DNA from: Fidelibacterota bacterium
GTDB lineage: Bacteria > Fidelibacterota > UBA8477 > JABMPR01
Length of the DNA stretch: 64,000 nucleotides
Assembly: GCA_016784025.1 (NCBI GenBank)
Contig: JADHVL010000015.1
Location: 31,957-95,956 of the forward strand
Reading direction: 5' to 3'
Shown here one piece after another: positions 35,566 through 43,890 of this stretch. The notes beneath the pieces were generated by a model that did not search any database, was not told the DNA's origin, and saw only the letters and a program-made list of their open reading frames with translations. Position 1 is the stretch's first letter. Every line of letters starts with the position of its first letter. The position numbers and the translations under genes were made by a program.

Positions 35566-35606
35566 ATCCTGGACTATAGAATTCAACTGTAGTCCGGGAT
35601 TTGTTT
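35566..35606 (+). terminator. Terminator of the ext-like cluster
   Basis: ATCCTGGACTA (35566-35576) and TAGTCCGGGAT (35590-35600) form an 11-bp stem with one T-G wobble around a 13-base loop, followed by TTGTTTAT. It lies 45 bp after the last cytochrome gene. The rest of the 35522-35863 gap shows no gene; the end (35830-35856) repeats in front of the next paralogue. Confidence 0.65.
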
Positions 35607-35863
35607 ATCTATGCCCACGAATATTTCCACAGCCTACATAGGTGCTACTACATAACGATATCCACTATACGGGGGCATAGTCGGGTAAATTTAAATAATG
35701 ATAATAAATGTCATAAAGGATAGCTCAGTTTTTACCTGCAAGGTTACCTTGCCATTACAATCCCTAGAGTAAGACCACGGTGGACAAGTTTTTAAGATCA
35801 TTATAATCATGCTGACTCAACGATTGGCATAAGCGGCTATAACAGAAACGGAGAATTGTGTAT

Positions 35864-36376
35864 ATGTCCCACCATAAATCAATGTTTTACCCATACCGCG
35901 TGGGGGCTTGCTTATTGTTTGTTCTTGTCTTTATTCCACTCCCTGCGACTAGTCAGGATTCAAAATTGATTGCAACTGAGGCGATTGGATGGACTTATTT
36001 GGCAATAGCAGACGTACCTCTTGATTCAATCCCAGATAAAATCCTGACAAAAGATGAGGTGATAGAAGCTGTAATTCTTGGTTTTCTTCCTGAAACCCTT
36101 ACAACCGAGGCTAGGCTGAAGTACAAATCAGAGAGATCTAGACGCGCCAGAACAATTCCCTTATCAGAAATAGTAAGGATTTATGATGGAAAAACGAGAC
36201 GCAATATAGCGCTACCAGTTCATACCTCTTTTGTTGGTATCACGCTTCCAGATCATCAAAGAAACTTTTTTTATAAACATAGGAGTGGTTTTGGCTTTGC
36301 AGGCGGAGTTCTTTTGGGCCTCCTAGGTCTCTTTGTGACCATGATATTGATAATAGGTGCGTTAACTAGTTTTTGA
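35864..36376 (+). CDS. Unknown exported membrane protein, paralogue A
   Basis: A 170-residue protein I cannot assign. It has a signal peptide (ACLLFVLVFIPLPATSQ) and one C-terminal transmembrane helix (about 145-168), leaving a ~110-residue domain outside the cytoplasm. ATG 35864 is chosen because the paralogue's start aligns to it (MSHHKS / MSHYKS); GTG 35858 is possible. GGAG lies about ten bases upstream. The core DVPLDSIPDKILTKDEVIE and IVRIYDGKTRRNIALPVH is shared with paralogue B. Confidence 0.75.
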   Translation: MSHHKSMFYPYRVGACLLFVLVFIPLPATSQDSKLIATEAIGWTYLAIADVPLDSIPDKILTKDEVIEAVILGFLPETLTTEARLKYKSERSRRARTIPLSEIVRIYDGKTRRNIALPVHTSFVGITLPDHQRNFFYKHRSGFGFAGGVLLGLLGLFVTMILIIGALTSF

Positions 36377-36517
36377 AGAGCCAAATTGGGGATACTCTAT
36401 CTAAGGGCAAATACCGAGTCTTTAAGCAGGGGACAGGCTTGAATCAATGAAATCCATATGCCACTGCCAATAAAAGACTAGCATGCGCAGCTATAACAGG
36501 AACGGAGAATAGCCTTC

Positions 36518-37021
36518 ATGTCCCACTATAAATCAACATTGTACTTAATGATGAGGCGGACCTATTTGTTGTTTGTTCTCTTCAGTATTCCACTCTCTGC
36601 AATCAGTCAGAATGCCACATCGATTTCAATTGAGGCACAAAGATGGAACTTCCTTGCAATAGCAGATGTACCCCTTGATTCAATCGCAGATAAAATCCTG
36701 ACAAAAGATGAGGTCATCGAAGTCGTAATTCTTGGTTTTCTTCCTGGAACCCCTACAACGGAGGCTAAGCTTATGTACATGTCGGATAAATCTGGACGTA
36801 CCATGATAATTCCTTTATCACAAATAGTGAGGATTTACGACGGAAAAACGAAACGCAATATAGCTCTACCAGTTCACGCTTATTTTGGTAATCAGAGTAA
36901 CTATTTCGGTGAGCATAAGGGGGCTGTTCGATTTGTAACAGGATTCGCAAAAGGATTCGCAAAAGGATTTTTCCTAACCTGTGGAGTAGGCTTAATCTCT
37001 CTCCTAATCATATTTGGCTAA
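36518..37021 (+). CDS. Unknown exported membrane protein, paralogue B
   Basis: A 167-residue tandem duplicate of the preceding gene. Shared blocks are IADVPLDSIADKILTKDEVIE, LGFLPGTPTTEA and IVRIYDGKTKRNIALPVH (each shown in part). Differences cluster in the signal peptide, the segment before the helix and the helix itself; this copy carries a KGFAKGFFLTCG motif there. The upstream bases 36487-36512 repeat those before paralogue A, so the duplication included the translation-initiation region. A bidirectional terminator follows. Confidence 0.75.
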   Translation: MSHYKSTLYLMMRRTYLLFVLFSIPLSAISQNATSISIEAQRWNFLAIADVPLDSIADKILTKDEVIEVVILGFLPGTPTTEAKLMYMSDKSGRTMIIPLSQIVRIYDGKTKRNIALPVHAYFGNQSNYFGEHKGAVRFVTGFAKGFAKGFFLTCGVGLISLLIIFG

Positions 37022-37039
37022 TAATTGTGTAGATACTAA

Positions 37040-37074
37040 AAAGCCCCTGGTGGAGATTCTTCAGCAGGGGCTTT
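37040..37074. terminator. Bidirectional terminator between convergent genes
   Basis: AAAGCCCCTG (37040-37049) and CAGGGGCTTT (37065-37074) form a perfect 10-bp stem with A- and T-rich flanks on both sides. It separates paralogue B (plus) from the cytochrome operon (minus). Confidence 0.8.
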
Positions 37075-37106
37075 GGTTTATAGAACGATGATCAGATCAG
37101 TTTGAT

Positions 37107-39023
37107 TTAATCTTCCTCAGGTGGGTTGAGCTCTGGGTCTGGTTCTGCGCCACCATGCTCATGCTCAAACATTTGCCTGGGCATCTTGCCTGACAACCAG
37201 CTGGTATTCATAGGTCCTACGCTGGGTCTGAAGACAGTATTATAAAGGTGCCAGATCAGGATAGCCAATGTGGCTAACCAGGCCTCCCAGTAATGAATAA
37301 CCAGGGAGACGTCGATGAGATCACTGGAAAATTTCTGGATAAAGAAATTGTCAAACCAGAGGACCAGTCCCGTGGCTATCATGACGATATTGCCCCATAC
37401 TCCAGCCCAGTATTCAAGCTTTTCTGCATAGGCAAATCTGCCAAATCGGGGCTCATGATTTTTGAAGTCAAAGAAGTAAAGAATCATTTCCCAGAACTCA
37501 CGAATATCACGGATACCTGGGACCATATCTTTAACAAACTGCTTTCCACGTCTTGTGAACAGGAATAACAGATGCCAGACCGATGTTATAATCATGAATA
37601 CGGCTGCATAGCGGTGTAGCACACCCCTGAACTCGAAGCCACCTTCCCAGCCGAAGAACAACTCGGCAATCCAGGATTCATTGAAGCGCAAGGAGAAACC
37701 TGAAATCACAAGCGTAAAGAAGGATAATAACAATGCTGTGTGTTGAACTACCTCCAAACCTCGCATGCGCCTTACCGAGGGTGCTTTCATTGTCATACGT
37801 ACTTGTTTTAAGTAGTCGAGAACAGTGTGGAGGAACATTCCGCCAATGGTTACAGCTATGAGGAGAATGTATATTTTTTCAATTAGAACTGCCAGGGGTG
37901 CCCGTGGATCTTCATTTCCAATACCATGTATGGTCACAGCTGCAAGTTCATCACTCATGCCTGGGTGACATTCGCCACAAGTGGTAGCCAAATTTAAGGG
38001 ATGAATTGATGAGGTCGTATCCGTACTTGGCAATATCCGGTGGGCTCCGTGGCAGGATTCGCAGTTGGCGACATGCAGATCACCAGCCTGACTTTTCAAG
38101 CCATGATAACTGTCCACATAACTACTTACCTCTCCTCGATTCCCTAATCGTTCGTTGAGCGCTGTTGATTCATGGCAGGGCTCACAAGTTGCCGCCGCGA
38201 CACGATGCGCTGAAACCGGGGAGAGCGGGTCATCAGGCGAGATGATACCATGTTCACCATGACAATCAGTACAAACAGGGGCGTTGGCCATGCCACGTGC
38301 TGCCAGTTTTCCATGAATACCTTCCTGATAATCTATCAGCTCATCAGGGTGACATTTACCACATGTTTTTGGAATGTTAAGATGATAAATAGCTGATTCT
38401 GGATTGGTAGGTGGATATATCTCATGTGATGTACCTGCAGTAGAGTGACAATCATCGCAGGAAGCAGCTTTTGCATTTCCACCTACAGTGGCTTTACCAT
38501 GAACAGAGTTATTGTATACTTCTACCGGGTGATCCACCAGGATGTCATAGCGTTTTACCAAGTCGATGTTTTCATGGCAGTTACCACAGGTGTTGGCCAG
38601 ATTTGTGGGATTAACCATGGAATTGAGCATAGAGCTGGGTAAAACATTATGGGTGCCATGGCAGTCAGAGCAGGTAGGCATATCAGCACATTCACCCTTC
38701 ACCGAACGACCATGGGCTTGATATTGATCTGATGCATCTTCATGGCAATCGCGACAACCTTCGCAACCTGCTACGAAGTTTTCGGCTTCTTCTGTGTGTG
38801 GTTCAGTATCATGGTAAATGTGACAATCAAGACACTCAATCCCTTCATGTATGGAACCATCCAGATCATCTTGAATGACGGTCTCCATTTCGCTGGTATC
38901 ATGACAATCAACACACTGATCACTATCAAGAGGTTCATATTCATCATCCTGGCCCAGAGCGGGTATCACAAGCATGAAAAGTAGGAGAGTGAGGATTGCA
39001 GGATAGACTTTTGAGTTTCGCAT
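37107..39023 (-). CDS. Fusion of 11-heme cytochrome c and membrane cytochrome b
   Basis: A 638-residue protein. After a signal peptide come 11 CXXCH motifs over residues about 35-365 (CVDCH, CLDCH, CRDCH, CSDCH, CGNCH, CDDCH, CGKCH, CTDCH, CEPCH, CESCH, CGECH). From about residue 380 it is a five-helix membrane module matching the split pair encoded at 25742-27447: an anchor helix, then a cytochrome b with LHRYAAVFMI, VWHLLFLF, IHYWEAW and IWHLYNTVF, and a tail FEHEHGG like the YEHPLE of the split subunit. It probably oxidises quinol and feeds electrons to the two cytochromes encoded upstream in the same operon. Confidence 0.92.
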   Translation of the reverse strand: MRNSKVYPAILTLLLFMLVIPALGQDDEYEPLDSDQCVDCHDTSEMETVIQDDLDGSIHEGIECLDCHIYHDTEPHTEEAENFVAGCEGCRDCHEDASDQYQAHGRSVKGECADMPTCSDCHGTHNVLPSSMLNSMVNPTNLANTCGNCHENIDLVKRYDILVDHPVEVYNNSVHGKATVGGNAKAASCDDCHSTAGTSHEIYPPTNPESAIYHLNIPKTCGKCHPDELIDYQEGIHGKLAARGMANAPVCTDCHGEHGIISPDDPLSPVSAHRVAAATCEPCHESTALNERLGNRGEVSSYVDSYHGLKSQAGDLHVANCESCHGAHRILPSTDTTSSIHPLNLATTCGECHPGMSDELAAVTIHGIGNEDPRAPLAVLIEKIYILLIAVTIGGMFLHTVLDYLKQVRMTMKAPSVRRMRGLEVVQHTALLLSFFTLVISGFSLRFNESWIAELFFGWEGGFEFRGVLHRYAAVFMIITSVWHLLFLFTRRGKQFVKDMVPGIRDIREFWEMILYFFDFKNHEPRFGRFAYAEKLEYWAGVWGNIVMIATGLVLWFDNFFIQKFSSDLIDVSLVIHYWEAWLATLAILIWHLYNTVFRPSVGPMNTSWLSGKMPRQMFEHEHGGAEPDPELNPPEED

Positions 39024-39061
39024 AAGGTAATTACCCTTTTAAGGTCTTGGTCAAATACATG

Positions 39062-40075
39062 TTATTTCAGTTGAATTCTTTCACCCGGTACGTCCGTGGG
39101 AAAGCTCAGATCATCATCATGACATTCCATACATGATGGCGTGATGTCATACTGATCGTCTGTATGGCATTCATAGCAATCAAATTCGATGTGATCATCA
39201 TTAAGTATCAAGCCAGTGACTGCATGATCAAATTCACCCACTTCAAAGTTTGTATGGCAATTTGTGCATGTAGGATCAAGTGCGACGATGGGTTCCGTGC
39301 CCTCATGGCAGGTATTACATGTTAGAGGTTGATGGAATTGTTTTAGCTCGAATCCTGTCCTGGCATGTGCAAAACCCTTAGAAGGCGTGGTATTATGACA
39401 GCTTTCACAGCCATCCTCCTTAACGGTATCATGACAATTGCTACAGGGATCATGATGAATCACTAAAGTGTTCACCACTCCTGGAGATGCAGGTGTATAG
39501 TTATGGCAGGTTGAGCAATCGGTCTGCCTGTGGCAACTCTCGCATTTGAATCTATACAATTCCACATGCTCTTTGTGTTGGAATGAAACCGGTTTTTGCT
39601 CACTCTCTGGTGAGACAAAATGGAACACTTCAGGTACGACTATTTCTTCATGATGATGAGCCAGAATATCTGTGGCATCCAGACTTTTCCGAAGATTGAA
39701 ACGAAATTTCTTCTGGATATGACAGGTCTTACAGACTTCGTCACCGGTCCAACTCTGGTGACAATTCAGACAATTCCGATGGTAGGCCCCGTTAATGGTG
39801 GGCATGGTCATGGAGGCGTTCTCTTCTCCACTTACATGACAATCTGCACAGGGTTCATAAACACCTTCAGAACCATGGTGATGACAGGTATTGCAGCCTT
39901 CACCCATGGCAGTCATATCAGCGTGAAGTTTGTGATCAAAATGCACTGGCTCAAAAATATTTTCCAGTATTCCAATCTCAATTTTATCAGGAATATTGTC
40001 TGTCTTCGTCGTAGTTTGGCCAATAACCAATCCAGCCATGACTCCAAGAAGAAGAAAAGCCGTTCTGACTCTCAT
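39062..40075 (-). CDS. 12-heme cytochrome c, class III/Hmc-like
   Basis: A 337-residue exported cytochrome (signal RTAFLLLGVMAGLVIGQ) with 12 CXXCH motifs, giving high heme density (about one per 26 residues). The spacing of paired motifs with intervening FxH (e.g. VHFDHKLHAD, VSFQHKEHVE, KQFHQPLTC, GEFDHAVTG, NDDHIEFDC) is typical of cytochrome c3 type bis-His folds. It lies 38 bp upstream of the fusion gene and 12 bp after the tetraheme gene. Likely the periplasmic electron shuttle of this operon. Confidence 0.9.
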   Translation of the reverse strand: MRVRTAFLLLGVMAGLVIGQTTTKTDNIPDKIEIGILENIFEPVHFDHKLHADMTAMGEGCNTCHHHGSEGVYEPCADCHVSGEENASMTMPTINGAYHRNCLNCHQSWTGDEVCKTCHIQKKFRFNLRKSLDATDILAHHHEEIVVPEVFHFVSPESEQKPVSFQHKEHVELYRFKCESCHRQTDCSTCHNYTPASPGVVNTLVIHHDPCSNCHDTVKEDGCESCHNTTPSKGFAHARTGFELKQFHQPLTCNTCHEGTEPIVALDPTCTNCHTNFEVGEFDHAVTGLILNDDHIEFDCYECHTDDQYDITPSCMECHDDDLSFPTDVPGERIQLK

Positions 40076-40087
40076 ATGGATATCCCT

Positions 40088-40657
40088 TTATTTTTCAGGT
40101 GCTGGATGAGCAACTTCCTTGATTCGGACGGCATAATCAAAGGGCTTATATGTTGGAGAATCTGAATTGTGACAAACGGTACAAGTTTTCTCTGAGATAG
40201 TAATGAGATTAACAGATTCACGGGTGATAGTACCAGCAGCAATAGCGGCCTTAGTTTTCTTGGATTTGTAGAGGCTACCGGCACCATGACAGGATTCACA
40301 ACCTACGCGACTGAGATCAGTATTTTTCTTAACCGCTTTTTTATTTAACGGATCTACTTCAAGCTGATAACCAGTTTCGTTTCCCCAGCCAGTTACATGG
40401 CAAGTGAGGCATTCTGGTGCTTGATCTGGAGCAGCCTTCAAACCCATCTTTTTAGCGATGGCTATGGCCGCATCTGTTTTCAAAGTTTCAAAAGATGTTG
40501 CGTGAGGTCCCTTTTCCCAGATGGAGTATTGTGATCCAACTTCTTCTTTGCTGTGGCACATCTTACATTTTTTGGAACCGATAAATTCTGCAGTCTCTGT
40601 TTGAGAAAAGGCCATCCCCACAGATAAGATTAACAGCACAATAAGCATTTTTTTCAT
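40088..40657 (-). CDS. Tetraheme cytochrome c (c554-like)
   Basis: A 189-residue exported protein with four CXXCH motifs (CKMCH, CLTCH, CESCH, CTVCH) and a layout like cytochrome c554-family proteins: EFIGSKKCKMCHSKE, a W-rich segment GPHATSFETL, then CLTCHVTGWGNETGY and GCESCHGAGS. AAAGGA precedes ATG 40657. It is the first gene of the minus-strand operon; a sigma-54-like element lies 119 bp upstream. Electron partner unknown. Confidence 0.88.
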   Translation of the reverse strand: MKKMLIVLLILSVGMAFSQTETAEFIGSKKCKMCHSKEEVGSQYSIWEKGPHATSFETLKTDAAIAIAKKMGLKAAPDQAPECLTCHVTGWGNETGYQLEVDPLNKKAVKKNTDLSRVGCESCHGAGSLYKSKKTKAAIAAGTITRESVNLITISEKTCTVCHNSDSPTYKPFDYAVRIKEVAHPAPEK

Positions 40658-40775
40658 GATAAAGTCCTTTCAGTTAACTCAAATTATTGATTTAATTAGT
40701 AATCTAGGTTGTGATTGAGTATACAACATTATTCTCCCCGCACTTTAATACATGATTATGCGCAAACTTAATTAT

Positions 40776-40792
40776 AACAAATAATGTGCCAT
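40776..40792 (-). promoter_or_regulatory. Sigma-54-like -24/-12 element of the second cytochrome operon
   Basis: Minus strand ATGGCACATTATTTGTT: TGGCAC-N5-TTG(T)-T with exact -24/-12 spacing. The -12 dinucleotide is GT instead of GC, the same departure as at 21749-21765. Confidence 0.45.
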
Positions 40793-40926
40793 CCAGTATA
40801 TATATAGGCGTCGAACGCCAAGTCGATTCTTGGAATATACATAAATTTCACAGTCAGTAATAATAAATACTTAGCTCGGTATAATGCATGTATATGACAA
40901 CGTCTGCATAAATGTATAGTGGTGAA

Positions 40927-40992
40927 TATTAAGCATGTACAATAGCAAATATTTGTAAAAAAATAACACTATGTAAAACAATATGCTTAATA
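40927..40992. repeat. 10-bp inverted repeat in the divergent intergenic region
   Basis: TATTAAGCAT (40927-40936) and its reverse complement ATGCTTAATA (40983-40992) are separated by 46 bases. GCATGTA-like words also occur at 40884 and 40993. The 404-bp gap 40658-41061 is very AT-rich and holds the divergent start regions of two operons; no gene is seen in it. Confidence 0.5.
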
Positions 40993-41061
40993 CATGCTAA
41001 AAAGCAGTTATATTCAATATAGAGATTTTAGTGATTATTAATTGTTGGAAGAGGGGCAAAT

Positions 41062-41439
41062 ATGAAAGTTGGAATAGCATCAAATGACGAACATTCAATT
41101 GCGAATCATTTTGGAAGGACCAAGGGATTTATCATAGCAGAGTTGGTAAAGGGAGAAATAAAATCCAAGGAATATCGGCCAAATAATTTTACCCACCACA
41201 GTCATCAGGGAACTCATGAGCCTCAGGGAGGACACCATCACTCCCATGCCAGTATACTTTCTGCCTTAAAAGATTGTGAAGTAGTCATCTCGCGGGGCAT
41301 GGGCAAACGCATCTATGATGACCTCCGTGGAGCCAATATAGAAGCAATAATTACGGACATTGCTGATGTAGAAGAAGCAATCACAGCATATTTTGCCGGT
41401 ACACTGGTGGATAATCCTGAAAAGGGGTGCGTCCACTAA
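41062..41439 (+). CDS. NifX/NifB-like dinitrogenase iron-molybdenum cofactor domain protein
   Basis: A 125-residue protein of the family with signatures KVGIASNDEHSIANHFGR and CEVVISRGMGKRIYDDLRGANIEAII. Family members bind Fe-S or FeMo cofactor precursors, but many occur in organisms that do not fix nitrogen and are of unknown role. A His-rich insertion (HHSHQGTHEPQGGHHHSH, residues about 47-65) could bind metal. GAAGAGG precedes ATG 41062. It begins a three-gene group with the next two proteins. Confidence 0.85.
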   Translation: MKVGIASNDEHSIANHFGRTKGFIIAELVKGEIKSKEYRPNNFTHHSHQGTHEPQGGHHHSHASILSALKDCEVVISRGMGKRIYDDLRGANIEAIITDIADVEEAITAYFAGTLVDNPEKGCVH

Positions 41440-41465
41440 CGGATTTCACCAAACGGGGGGATAGC

Positions 41466-41978
41466 ATGTCAGATCTGACTCATTTATCTCGGGAACAGCT
41501 TATAGGAATGTTGGATGATTTTGCTAAGAATTGGCTGGCCCATGATGGTCTCTGGTTTCAGGCAATAGAATCCAAACATGGCATGGATACAGCAATTGAA
41601 TGCGATACAGAAGCCTGGCGACGATTTACTGTCATTGAAACTCAGCGCATCATGAAGCGTCACAACATTGGGGAAAACTCCGGGTTAGAAGGTTTGAAAA
41701 AGGCCTTGGGATATCGGCTTTATGCTCGCTTGAACAAACAGCGGGTCGTTGAAGAATCACAAGATAGCTTCCTCTTTGAAATTCAGGAGTGTAGGGTACA
41801 AGTCGCTCGCTCTAAACATGGTCTCCCGGATTTTCCCTGTAAGTCAGTTGGAATGGTCGAGTACACAGAATTTGCCAGAACCATTGACCCACGCATTGTC
41901 ACCACCTGCATGAGCTGTCCTCCTGGTACCCACCCTGATACCTATTATTGTGCCTGGAGATATACTCTACAGTCCTAA
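41466..41978 (+). CDS. DUF6125-like protein
   Basis: A 170-residue soluble protein. The opening LSREQLIGMLDDFAKNWLAHDGLWFQAIE matches my recollection of the DUF6125 family, whose members often sit with metal-cofactor genes; function is unknown. A C-terminal cluster (PCKSVG, TTCMSCPPGTHPDTYYCAW) has four cysteines and a histidine, suggesting metal or Fe-S binding. ATG 41466 is chosen over 41427, since the longer form overlaps the previous gene and GGGGGGAT precedes 41466. Confidence 0.8.
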   Translation: MSDLTHLSREQLIGMLDDFAKNWLAHDGLWFQAIESKHGMDTAIECDTEAWRRFTVIETQRIMKRHNIGENSGLEGLKKALGYRLYARLNKQRVVEESQDSFLFEIQECRVQVARSKHGLPDFPCKSVGMVEYTEFARTIDPRIVTTCMSCPPGTHPDTYYCAWRYTLQS

Positions 41979-42076
41979 TCAACGACTCCACAGGCTGTAG
42001 ATTTCTCTTGCAATAGGGGACAATAATAATCATCTTTAAACTGTACATTAACTTGACTTGAATGGGGTAATATAAA

Positions 42077-42421
42077 ATGATCCAAATTACTGAAACTGCA
42101 GCTGAGAAGATAAAAGTTCTCATGAGTGAGCAGGACCTTGCCGCTGAAGGTGGTCTTCGCATTTATGCTAACACAGGCTGTTGTTCAAATAGTTCCTACG
42201 GAATGGCTCTAGAGAATAAGCAACATCCAGAAGACAATGTCTTCGATTCTCAAGGCGTCCGTGTTCTGGTTGATCCAGCAAGCTTTGCTCAGCTGGAAGG
42301 TGCCAGTGTTGAATACTACAAAGACGATAATGCTGAAGGCTTCACAATTTTGAAACCTAAAGCACAGTCAAATTGTGGATGCGGTGGCAATTGCAACTGC
42401 GGAGGCAGCTGCAACTGTTAA
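42077..42421 (+). CDS. HesB/IscA-like Fe-S carrier with Cys-rich tail
   Basis: A 114-residue protein whose first ~95 residues follow the A-type Fe-S scaffold (ITETAAEKIKVLMSEQ, GLRIYANTGCC, VRVLVDPASFAQLEGASVEY). The normal C-terminal CxCG is expanded to NCGCGGNCNCGGSCNC with six cysteines, so its cluster chemistry may differ from IscA. A terminator follows directly. It may mature Fe-S proteins or store metal for the surrounding electron-transfer genes; this is inferred. Confidence 0.82.
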   Translation: MIQITETAAEKIKVLMSEQDLAAEGGLRIYANTGCCSNSSYGMALENKQHPEDNVFDSQGVRVLVDPASFAQLEGASVEYYKDDNAEGFTILKPKAQSNCGCGGNCNCGGSCNC

Positions 42422-42444
42422 GACCGTAACTCTCCTCGAACAAG

Positions 42445-42472
42445 ACCCTGGCTCATCACCAGGGTTTTTTTT
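42445..42472 (+). terminator. Rho-independent terminator
   Basis: ACCCTGG (42445-42451), loop CTCATCA, CCAGGGT (42459-42465) followed by eight T residues, 24 bp after the HesB-like gene. Confidence 0.85.
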
Positions 42473-42721
42473 ATCCCAAAACCGTAGGTTTTGGGATAAT
42501 CCCGGCGTAGCCCAAAGGGCGAAGACGGATAAAATCAACCCGAAGCACTAAATGTGTGATTCACAAGCATATCGACCTGGTCTATTCACCTCCGGTTTTG
42601 GGATAATCGCGACGTAACTAAAGATCGAAGTCGGATAAATTCAATCCTAAAGCACATTTTGTGTGACTCATAATTAGATAGACCTGCACATATACCCGAA
42701 GGTTTTGGGCTAATCCCCCAA
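42471..42721. repeat. 107-bp imperfect tandem repeat, two and a partial unit
   Basis: GGTTTTGGG begins units at 42487, 42594 and 42701, giving a period of exactly 107 bp. Units 1 and 2 share GGATAAA.TCAA.CC, AGCAC and GACCTG blocks with scattered substitutions; unit 3 ends within about 20 bases. A 13-bp perfect inverted repeat (42471-42483 with 42487-42499) caps the first unit. The rest of the gap to 42878 shows no gene. Confidence 0.75.
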
Positions 42722-42878
42722 TTTTTAACCAATAAGCAGTTTTAGATCACCATGATGCTACTTCAGCGGATAGAAATAATGTCTCAGCATATACAATAAT
42801 TACTTTAACTCACAAGAAACCTTCATTAGCTCCTATAGTTTGCCTTGTTAGGCTGTATTTTGGTCTTAGCTTATCCAT

Positions 42879-43862
42879 ATGTTGCGTGACGACCAGAATT
42901 TTGACCAATATCCGTGGATGGTCAATTTTAAGAAGAATCCCATCCCTGTCTTACTGAAGGCGGCACCTCTACCTGTCCGCTATCAATTGGTAACAGATAT
43001 TCTGGAAGATTCATCTTCTGAAGAATTTTTAGCTCTGCAGAAAAATTTAAGAAAGCATCAACCCCGACGAAAACTCCTGGCTGACCAGAACGGGGATGGT
43101 TTATGGCCCATTGACGGCAAAACTTCTGGATTGAGTGAGGCTCAGATTCAAACCCTTCAACTACTGAAACAACAGGAAGTGTTGCATGAGCTCCTTGATT
43201 TCTCAGTAACCTATAAACAGGAAAAAGTGATGTTGGGCATGCGTGAAGTTCTGCGTAGCCTGGCTGAGCAGGAGCTCCAGCTCAGACTTCATCACCAATC
43301 CCAGGCTGTATTTCTTGCAGTAACCTATCAATTGGAAGGTAATCCCATTATCAAGCAGTTGATCAGAGATATCATTGCCCGTCAAAATTCAGATGGTGGC
43401 TGGTCCAGCTTGCCTGATGAAACTTCTTCTTGCTATTGGAGCAGCTTATTTTTCATGTGGACTTTGGGACAATCGGAAAAATTTCGTGAGAACCGTGCGC
43501 TTAAAAAAGGGCTTAAATATTTAGAAAGCAAAATCCTTCAAGAGGGTGAAAGCAATCTCCTTCCCGGTATGCAGGTCTGGGACACGCTCATCTCAGGAAC
43601 CAGCGGGCTGAGTATCCTCTCAGGCGGCACCCTCAGATATTTGGAAACCATCAAATTAATCGATGGAAAGAATAAGGATCGCAAAACCTACAAAATGCTT
43701 GATTGGCTTGTTGATGCCCAGCTAAAGACAGGATTGTGGCCAAGTATAGTCAGCCGAGACAGACAAGGTGACTTTGGTGTCACTTTGCGTGTGCTAAAAG
43801 TATTGAAACATTTCCAGTCACAGCGTGTTCAGGAAACACGTAAGTACGATTCAGATTTCTAA
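42879..43862 (+). CDS. Alpha/alpha-toroid (prenyltransferase/squalene-cyclase-like repeat) protein
   Basis: A 327-residue helical protein with no signal peptide. It contains QNSDGGWSS (about residue 168) and helical repeats of the terpenoid-cyclase/prenyltransferase toroid fold, with a second partial motif KTGLWPS near 286. The catalytic DxDD of cyclases is absent, so a non-catalytic scaffold role is likely. Function unknown. It ends 28 bp before lon and may be co-transcribed with it. Confidence 0.7.
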   Translation: MLRDDQNFDQYPWMVNFKKNPIPVLLKAAPLPVRYQLVTDILEDSSSEEFLALQKNLRKHQPRRKLLADQNGDGLWPIDGKTSGLSEAQIQTLQLLKQQEVLHELLDFSVTYKQEKVMLGMREVLRSLAEQELQLRLHHQSQAVFLAVTYQLEGNPIIKQLIRDIIARQNSDGGWSSLPDETSSCYWSSLFFMWTLGQSEKFRENRALKKGLKYLESKILQEGESNLLPGMQVWDTLISGTSGLSILSGGTLRYLETIKLIDGKNKDRKTYKMLDWLVDAQLKTGLWPSIVSRDRQGDFGVTLRVLKVLKHFQSQRVQETRKYDSDF

Positions 43863-43890
43863 TTATGAAAAAATATATTCGGAGTAAACG

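Noticed and set aside
42487..42721. CRISPR array
   Set aside because: The period is 107 bp with imperfect units and no regular short repeat-spacer pattern.
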